Shown piece after piece: positions 36,488 to 41,196 of a stretch of DNA of 41,196 nucleotides. The notes under the pieces are model-generated. The model ran no database searches, was not told where the DNA came from, and saw only the letters and a list, made by a program, of their open reading frames with translations. The stretch spans positions 1 to 41,196 of the forward strand of contig CALBFE010000038.1 in assembly GCA_937888825.1 (NCBI GenBank). Direction: 5' to 3'. The translations under genes and the position numbers were made by a program. The first letter of the stretch is position 1; each line of letters begins with the position of its first letter. The stretch comes from an uncultured Actinomycetes bacterium (GTDB lineage: Bacteria; Actinomycetota; Actinomycetes; Nanopelagicales; Nanopelagicaceae).

Positions 36488-37675
36488 ATGCGCACGAGAG
36501 CATTATTTGCACTAGCAATAGTGGCAGCGCTGCTCTCATTTACTAAGTTTTCCCATTGCCAAAGCAGCACCTGGGCGACGCCAGATCAATATATTCACGC
36601 TTGTTATAGTGATCTTCCATCTCTTTTTGGTGAGCGAGGAATGGCTGATAACACCTGGCCCTATGCAAGTGATACCAACTCAGTTGAATATCCAGTTCTT
36701 ACTGGATTAGTTATGTATGCAACATCTTTTGTTGCTCACACACCTATTTCCTACTTTAATTTCAATGCATTCCTATTAGCTCTTCTCTTCATTGGGCTTG
36801 TATTTATTGTTTATAGAATAAAACCCGAGTTCACATATCTACTTCCATTAGCGCCAGCCATGATTGCCTCCCTTTATATCAATTGGGATCTATGGGCTAT
36901 TGCCACAATGATGCTTGCTATTTACTGGTTTGATAGAAAAGCTTATTTGTATAGCTCTATTGCGATTGCAGTGTCAATTTCAACAAAGTTTCTACCAGTA
37001 TTCCTGCTCCTACCAATACTTTTCATTCTCTGGCGCTCTAACCAAATCAGAGAGTTAGTTAAGTATGCGATCACAACAGTTGCGATTTGGTTGGCAATTA
37101 ATCTTCCCTTTGCTCTGACAACTCCCACGGGGTGGTGGCGCTTCTATAAACTCAACATGGAGCGCGAAGCCGACTGGGGTTCACTGTGGTTGGCCTTTAG
37201 TCAATTGGGTTTAGGCCTAGCGAATTTGAATTACTTGGCAATTCTCTTATTACTCATTGGATTAACTTCTTTTGTTATATTCCTCTTTGAAGTAAAGAAC
37301 ACTCCAACCCTTGCCTCGGTTGCTTTCATAGTTCTAGCTATCGTGATGATTGCTAGTAAGGTGTATTCACCGCAATATGTATTGTGGTTAACACCGCTGG
37401 CAGTTATTGCTCTAACAAATAAAAAAGATCTGCATGCTTTCTGGATCTGGCAGATCGCAGAAACTTTGTATCACGTTGCGATCTGGCAGCACTTAGCTCT
37501 TTTCACCGGCGCTGCTTTTGGTCTGCAACAGGGCGGCTACGCCACCATCACACTGATCCGTATTGCGGCCACCATCTATCTGGCCTGGACCCTCATAAAA
37601 CGGGCTTTGGCAGCCCGAAATACACAGGGATCCCTGTTCGATTTACTCTTTGAGGCCTCTAAGCCTTACCCTTAA
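36488..37675 (+). CDS. GT87-like membrane glycosyltransferase
   Basis: A polytopic membrane protein of 395 residues with roughly ten hydrophobic segments. The first extracytoplasmic loop contains YSDLPSLFGERGMAD and EYPVLTG, typical of DUF2029/GT87 enzymes that use polyprenyl-phosphate mannose. It corresponds in position to Rv0051, after ponA and before rpsF, but is shorter. It may glycosylate a lipid or wall polymer; the acceptor is unknown. The last 200 bases are visibly G+C-richer than the rest. Confidence 0.8.
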   Translation: MRTRALFALAIVAALLSFTKFSHCQSSTWATPDQYIHACYSDLPSLFGERGMADNTWPYASDTNSVEYPVLTGLVMYATSFVAHTPISYFNFNAFLLALLFIGLVFIVYRIKPEFTYLLPLAPAMIASLYINWDLWAIATMMLAIYWFDRKAYLYSSIAIAVSISTKFLPVFLLLPILFILWRSNQIRELVKYAITTVAIWLAINLPFALTTPTGWWRFYKLNMEREADWGSLWLAFSQLGLGLANLNYLAILLLLIGLTSFVIFLFEVKNTPTLASVAFIVLAIVMIASKVYSPQYVLWLTPLAVIALTNKKDLHAFWIWQIAETLYHVAIWQHLALFTGAAFGLQQGGYATITLIRIAATIYLAWTLIKRALAARNTQGSLFDLLFEASKPYP

Positions 37676-37720
37676 CCTCCTTGAACCGGCCCCCTGGGTT
37701 GGATTAAGGAAAGTATTAAC

Positions 37721-37764
37721 CCTCCTGTCACGGAAATGCCGTGGCCGTCTTAGTCCAGAGGAGG
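37721..37764 (+). promoter_or_regulatory. rpsF leader: possible S6:S18-type autoregulatory fold
   Basis: In the 101-base gap before rpsF, CCTCCT (37721-37726) is exactly complementary to the Shine-Dalgarno AGGAGG (37759-37764). They enclose a hairpin CACGG-AAATG-CCGTG (37729-37743) and two CCG triplets. Such a fold would hide the ribosome-binding site. A CCG-containing leader bound by the S6:S18 complex is known upstream of rpsF in several bacteria; the match here is by eye. Confidence 0.5.
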
Positions 37765-37776
37765 TCGGGTTAACGC

Positions 37777-38061
37777 ATGCGTCACTATGAACTTATGGTC
37801 ATTCTTGATCCAGAACTTGAAGAACGTACAGTCACACCAAGCCTAGAAACATATCTCAAGATCATCAAAGACAGCGGTGGAACCGTCAACAAGCTCGACT
37901 TGTGGGGCCGTCGTCGTATGTCTTTTGAAATTGCGAAAAAAGGCGAAGGTATTTATGCAGTCATCGATATGAACTGCGAACCAGCTGCAATCAAAGAGTT
38001 GGATCGCCAACTCAATTTGAATGAAGCAATTCTGCGCACCAAAGTAATTCGCCCAGAATAA
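37777..38061 (+). CDS. rpsF: 30S ribosomal protein S6
   Basis: A small-subunit protein that binds 16S rRNA as a heterodimer with S18. The 94-residue product begins [16 protein letters not shown] and has [14 protein letters not shown] and [14 protein letters not shown], standard S6 segments. The AGGAGG Shine-Dalgarno sequence is 12 bases from the ATG, which is long, and may be sequestered in the leader fold. It is first in the operon rpsF-ssb-rpsR-rplI. Confidence 0.97.
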   Translation: MRHYELMVILDPELEERTVTPSLETYLKIIKDSGGTVNKLDLWGRRRMSFEIAKKGEGIYAVIDMNCEPAAIKELDRQLNLNEAILRTKVIRPE

Positions 38062-38104
38062 TTAATTAAGCACGGACTCCACGAGTAGAGATGAGGAAAT
38101 AGTT

Positions 38105-38611
38105 ATGGCAGCAGGAGATACAACAATCACAATGATCGGCAACCTTGTCGATGATCCAGAGCTTCGCTTTACACCCTCGGGTGCAGCGGTTGCAAAGTTT
38201 CGTGTAGCTTCAACCCCACGCTATTTAGATAAGCAAACTAATGAATGGAAAGATGGCGAGAGCCTTTTCCTTCAGTGTCAGATCTGGCGTCAAGCAGCTG
38301 AAAATGTTGCAGAGTCACTGACAAAAGGAATGCGCGTCATTCTCTCTGGTCGCTTGAAGCAACGTTCTTATGAAACTAAAGAAGGCGAAAAGCGCACTGT
38401 CTTTGAGGTGGAAGTTGATGAAGTCGGACCATCACTACGTAACGCAACTGCAAAGGTCACCAAGACCCAACGCGCTGGCGGAACAAGTGGCGGATTCTCT
38501 GCACCTGCTGCAGCTGATTCATTCACCGAAGATCCATGGGCAGCAGCTTCATCCACGCCAAGCGGCGGAGGTTGGGGAGCATCCTCAACAACCGACGATC
38601 CACCGTTCTAA
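38105..38611 (+). CDS. ssb: Single-stranded DNA-binding protein
   Basis: Coats single-stranded DNA during replication and repair. The 168-residue product has an OB-fold (about 5-112) beginning [18 protein letters not shown], with [12 protein letters not shown] and [16 protein letters not shown] disordered Gly/Ser/Ala linker follows, then the acidic tip DDPPF that binds partner proteins. Its position between rpsF and rpsR is conserved widely. Confidence 0.97.
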   Translation: MAAGDTTITMIGNLVDDPELRFTPSGAAVAKFRVASTPRYLDKQTNEWKDGESLFLQCQIWRQAAENVAESLTKGMRVILSGRLKQRSYETKEGEKRTVFEVEVDEVGPSLRNATAKVTKTQRAGGTSGGFSAPAAADSFTEDPWAAASSTPSGGGWGASSTTDDPPF

Positions 38612-38630
38612 ACCAACCTATCCATCCATT

Positions 38631-38647
38631 CCTAGTTCATAACTAGG
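38631..38647 (+). other. Perfect hairpin between ssb and rpsR
   Basis: CCTAGTT and AACTAGG form a perfect seven-base stem around the loop CAT, eight bases upstream of the rpsR ribosome-binding site AAAAGGAG. No T-run follows, so it is more likely a processing or stability element than a terminator. Confidence 0.45.
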
Positions 38648-38667
38648 GCCCGAAAAGGAGCACCACA

Positions 38668-38955
38668 ATGGGAGCAAGAAATAACAAAACTCTTCGTGAA
38701 CCGAAGAATAAGGGCGCAAAAGCCGCTGCCCTGAATAAGAAATTTAAGAAGAAGCCATGCAGCTTCTGCCAGCAGAAGGTCAGCTATATCGATTACAAAG
38801 ATATTGCCACCCTTCGCAAGTACATCTCAGATCGCGGCAAAATCCGCGCTCGCCGCGTTACCGGTGCCTGCACACAGCACCAGCGTTCAATCGCAACTGC
38901 GGTAAAGAACAGTCGTGAAGTAGCACTACTTCCTTACACATCAACAGCGCGATAA
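38668..38955 (+). CDS. rpsR: 30S ribosomal protein S18, zinc-binding (C+) form
   Basis: A small-subunit protein that pairs with S6. The 95-residue product has the central [19 protein letters not shown] and a likely zinc site made of CSFC (about 31-34) and CTQH (about 69-72). The N-terminal ~25 residues are Lys-rich. Mycobacteria carry both zinc and zinc-free copies; only this one is in the window. AAAAGGAG precedes the ATG. Confidence 0.96.
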   Translation: MGARNNKTLREPKNKGAKAAALNKKFKKKPCSFCQQKVSYIDYKDIATLRKYISDRGKIRARRVTGACTQHQRSIATAVKNSREVALLPYTSTAR

Positions 38956-38967
38956 GGGGAACTGGAT

Positions 38968-39414
38968 ATGAAACTCATCCTTACTCGTGAAGTTGCAGGC
39001 GTTGGTTCTGCAGGAGATGTTGTAACTGTTAAAGATGGCTTCGCACGCAACTTCTTGTTGCCACGCGGAAATGCAATTGCATGGTCACTTGGTGGAGAAA
39101 AGCAGATTCAGAGTATTCGCCGTGCGCGATCAGCTCGTGAAGTGCGCGATATCGACCACGCTAAAGAGATCAAGGCCAAGCTTGAGTCAGCAAATGTTGT
39201 TGCTAAGGCAAAGGTTGGCGCAAAAGGCGCACTGTTTGGTTCAGTAACAGATAAAGATGTTGCTGGTGCAATCAAGGCAGCGCTTGGTCTAGATATCGAT
39301 CGTCACTCAATTAAGACTGCCGGACATATCAAGAAGGTTGGAAACCACGATGTGAAGGTCGCACTTGGCCACAATATCGTTGCAAAGATTACAGTTTCTG
39401 TAGTCCCAGAATAA
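38968..39414 (+). CDS. rplI: 50S ribosomal protein L9
   Basis: A large-subunit protein with two globular domains joined by a long helix. The 148-residue product begins MKLILTREVAGVGSAGDVV, has VKDGFARNFLLPRGNAI, and ends in the C-terminal RNA-binding domain (about 75-148). AAGGGGA precedes the ATG. It is the last gene of the operon, and a strong terminator follows. Confidence 0.97.
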   Translation: MKLILTREVAGVGSAGDVVTVKDGFARNFLLPRGNAIAWSLGGEKQIQSIRRARSAREVRDIDHAKEIKAKLESANVVAKAKVGAKGALFGSVTDKDVAGAIKAALGLDIDRHSIKTAGHIKKVGNHDVKVALGHNIVAKITVSVVPE

Positions 39415-39431
39415 AGCTAATTAGTAAGAAG

Positions 39432-39459
39432 GCCCGTCGCTAACGCGGCGGGCTTTTTT
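39432..39459 (+). terminator. Rho-independent terminator after rplI
   Basis: GCCCGTCGC (39432-39440) pairs with GCGGCGGGC (39445-39453) around TAAC with one G-U pair, followed by six T. The T-run touches the stop codon of the convergent kinase-like gene. On the other strand no T-run follows the stem, so it should work mainly for the ribosomal operon. Confidence 0.93.
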
Positions 39460-40435
39460 ATTTACTTGTAACAGCCACCAAAGCTTTCTTAAAGTAATCA
39501 CTCGTAAATTCCGTGCGGGCTAAATCGTATTTAGACATTCCCCACTCCCAGAAATCAAATTCAATCTCACTGACCGAAACTTGAATGGATGCCCACAACG
39601 TCCATCCATACTTTGCCATCAGCGCCCATAACCACGCACGTGCAACTTTGTCGGGGCGGTGTGCGCCGTAGTAAGCGGTGACTAACTCTTCCAATGCTTC
39701 TATGGGTTGAAAGGCCTCAGCCCACACGTTGCCAATCTCAAAGCAGGCATCGTTATTTCCTGAGTATTCATAGTCAATAAGCCAGATTTTCTTGCCATCA
39801 TCAATGAAATTGCCTGGCAATAAATCATTATTACACGGCACTAACCCATCAAATAAGACTTCAAAAGCTTTTTTGATCTGGGCAACCATAGGTTCAAAAT
39901 CCACATAGCCATCTGGAACTCTAAAGCCCTGTTCTTTTACTATCTTAAAATAATTACTCTGCGTATTAAACATATTGAACTCATGATCAAAAGGCTTAAG
40001 TGAGTGCAGATTACGAAGACTCGTTGCAATGCGGGGCAAGTTAGCGCCAACATCTTTGGCTCCAAATGTTTTGCCACTGATGTAGGAAATAAGAAGCAGA
40101 CCTTCACCCGGTATGTAATCCAAAACTTGGGCTCCCACGCCACCTTTACCGGCAATGGTGGTGTTTATAAATTCAGAGCCTCTATCGATTGCCAGAAAAG
40201 ATGAGGAGTTACTAGAGACTCGGGCCACGTATTTATCGCCCGGAGTTTCTATAAGAAAGTTTCTATTAGTTAATCCCCCAGATAGTTCTTTAATCGATGT
40301 GCGGGCTTTGAGCAGGGCGAATTTGTTGAAGCGTTCACCGAACTCTTGCTCAAGGACACTATCGGCAGGCACGCATTCAGGATACATTTCATATGTGGCC
40401 GTGTCAGTAGTTCCAACCCGAGCAAAAATCATCAT
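39458..40435 (-). CDS. Choline/ethanolamine-kinase-like phosphotransferase
   Basis: A protein of the aminoglycoside-phosphotransferase fold, closest by eye to choline kinase/LicA-like proteins. The 325-residue frame has LSGGLTNRNFLI (about 51-62, nucleotide loop), KYVARV with the ATP lysine, the catalytic loop CNNDLLPGNF (201-210, Asp204) and the metal site WLIDYEYSGNND (Asp221). Choline kinases usually have His before NDL; here it is Asn. The start is uncertain: ATG 40435 overlaps the divergent flavoprotein gene by 41 bases, while ATG 40387 (MYPEC) would leave a seven-base gap. Neither has a clear ribosome-binding site. Confidence 0.82.
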   Translation of the reverse strand: MMIFARVGTTDTATYEMYPECVPADSVLEQEFGERFNKFALLKARTSIKELSGGLTNRNFLIETPGDKYVARVSSNSSSFLAIDRGSEFINTTIAGKGGVGAQVLDYIPGEGLLLISYISGKTFGAKDVGANLPRIATSLRNLHSLKPFDHEFNMFNTQSNYFKIVKEQGFRVPDGYVDFEPMVAQIKKAFEVLFDGLVPCNNDLLPGNFIDDGKKIWLIDYEYSGNNDACFEIGNVWAEAFQPIEALEELVTAYYGAHRPDKVARAWLWALMAKYGWTLWASIQVSVSEIEFDFWEWGMSKYDLARTEFTSDYFKKALVAVTSK

Positions 40436-41196
40436 TATTGGTGGTGGCGTCGGCGGAACATCCGTTGCCTATCATTTAGCCGAGCTTGGCGAAAAAGATG
40501 TCATTTTGCTCGATAGAAATGAACTCACCAGCGGCTCCACATTTCATAGCGCAGGTCTTGTAGGCCAACTGCGCGCAGATCCAACGCTGACCTTAATGAA
40601 TATGCACTCCGTTGATCTCTATAGAAAACTACAACAAACAGAGACACCCCCAAGTTGGCGTGAGTGCGGCAGTATTAAATTGGCTTCCACACCTGAGCGC
40701 ATGCAAGAGATCCGCAGACAAATTGGTTGGGCTAAAACATTTGGTTTAGATTTGAAAGAGATTTCTCCTAAAGAGGCGCAAGATCTCTTTCCCTTAATCG
40801 ACCTAGAAGGTGTTGTTGGAGCCTGTTATATGGCCTCAGATGGCCAAGTCGACCCTTCACAGCTAGCAATGGCGTTGGCGGCAGGCGCGCGCCGGCAAGG
40901 CGTCCAGATCTTTACACACACCCGAGTTCTTGAGATTAAAACAACAAACGGGCGCGTAAGCAGTGTTGTTACCGATAAAGGTGAGATTGAATGCGAAATC
41001 GTTGTTAACTGCGGTGGAATGTATGCACCGCAAATAGCACGCATGGTTAATGTGCGCGTTCCAATTGTTCCAATGAGCCACCAATACTTAATTACAGAAA
41101 ACTTCATGCCACAGGATGCCCCATTCTTGCCTTCCCTTCGCGATCCAGACAATTTGATTTACTTCCGCCAAGAAGTATCAGGTTTACTCATGGGTG
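40395..41196 (+). CDS. FAD-dependent oxidoreductase, dimethylglycine/sarcosine dehydrogenase-like, 3' end cut by window
   Basis: The frame opens at GTG 40395 or GTG 40401 and runs off the right edge, giving about 265 residues. It has the FAD-binding GGGVGGTSVAYHLAELG, then LDRNELTSGSTFHSAGLVG, a pattern of dimethylglycine and sarcosine dehydrogenases, and SDGQVDPSQLAMALAAGARRQG. Full-length relatives often end in a folate-binding GcvT-like domain that takes up one-carbon units; that part would be outside the window. The divergent choline-kinase-like gene makes a link to choline-derived methylamines plausible. The exact substrate is inferred and not shown. Confidence 0.83.
   Translation, partial: MAVSVVPTRAKIIIIGGGVGGTSVAYHLAELGEKDVILLDRNELTSGSTFHSAGLVGQLRADPTLTLMNMHSVDLYRKLQQTETPPSWRECGSIKLASTPERMQEIRRQIGWAKTFGLDLKEISPKEAQDLFPLIDLEGVVGACYMASDGQVDPSQLAMALAAGARRQGVQIFTHTRVLEIKTTNGRVSSVVTDKGEIECEIVVNCGGMYAPQIARMVNVRVPIVPMSHQYLITENFMPQDAPFLPSLRDPDNLIYFRQEVSGLLMG

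Overview
This window is the replication-origin region of a small-genome, low-to-moderate-GC actinobacterium. The gene order matches the origin neighbourhood of Mycobacterium and Streptomyces almost gene for gene: pcnA, Nudix, DUF6049, murJ, trxB, trxA, cwlM, parB, parA, rsmG, jag, yidC, yidD, rnpA, rpmH, then dnaA, dnaN, recF, dciA, gyrB, gyrA, tRNA-Ile, tRNA-Ala, ppiA, rhomboid, crgA, trpG, pknB, pstP. The A/T-rich codon use, overlapping genes, short intergenic gaps and missing accessory genes resemble streamlined freshwater actinobacteria (acI, Nanopelagicales). That assignment is an inference from composition and layout, not a database match.

Layout. From 1 to 2.1 kb is the start of a succinate dehydrogenase operon of the mycobacterial Sdh1 type. 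From 2.2 to 5.9 kb are tRNA-Ser(UGA) and a tightly overlapped leftward operon of a glycerophosphodiester phosphodiesterase, pheA, serS and a HAD phosphatase. From 5.95 to 9.2 kb are pstP-pknB, trpG and crgA, a shortened form of the actinobacterial signalling and cell-division cluster. From 9.2 to 15.0 kb are a rhomboid protease, ppiA, tRNA-Ala, tRNA-Ile, gyrA and gyrB. From 15.2 to 19.6 kb are dciA, recF, dnaN and dnaA, all leftward. The origin lies around dnaA, with DnaA-box clusters in both flanking gaps. From 19.9 to 24.5 kb run the rightward genes rpmH, rnpA, yidD, yidC, jag, rsmG, parA and parB, with parS sites inside rsmG and parA. From 24.5 to 31.4 kb are leftward genes for an aminotransferase, a CwlM-like protein, thioredoxin, thioredoxin reductase, MurJ, a DUF6049-like protein and a Nudix hydrolase. 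From 31.4 to 39.4 kb are the CCA-adding enzyme, an MFS transporter (leftward), a DUF5318 protein, a class A penicillin-binding protein, a membrane glycosyltransferase and the rpsF-ssb-rpsR-rplI operon, closed by a clear terminator. From 39.5 kb to the end are a divergent choline-kinase-like gene and the start of a sarcosine/dimethylglycine-dehydrogenase-like flavoprotein.

How it fits together. Most genes point away from the origin and serve replication (dnaA, dnaN, recF, dciA, gyrAB, ssb), segregation (parAB with parS), membrane insertion and RNA processing (yidC, yidD, rnpA), and peptidoglycan growth and its control (pknB, pstP, cwlM, murJ, ponA, crgA). I see no mobile element, CRISPR array, prophage or defence system. 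The points most worth a second look are regulatory or evolutionary: a pared-down PknB pathway with a CwlM that has lost amidase residues; a pair of perfect DnaA boxes in a convergent gap 9 kb from the origin; an abrupt composition change inside parA; a possible autoregulatory rpsF leader; an Asn at the quinolone-contact position of GyrA; and a Sdh membrane anchor of the type reported to carry a Rieske cluster.
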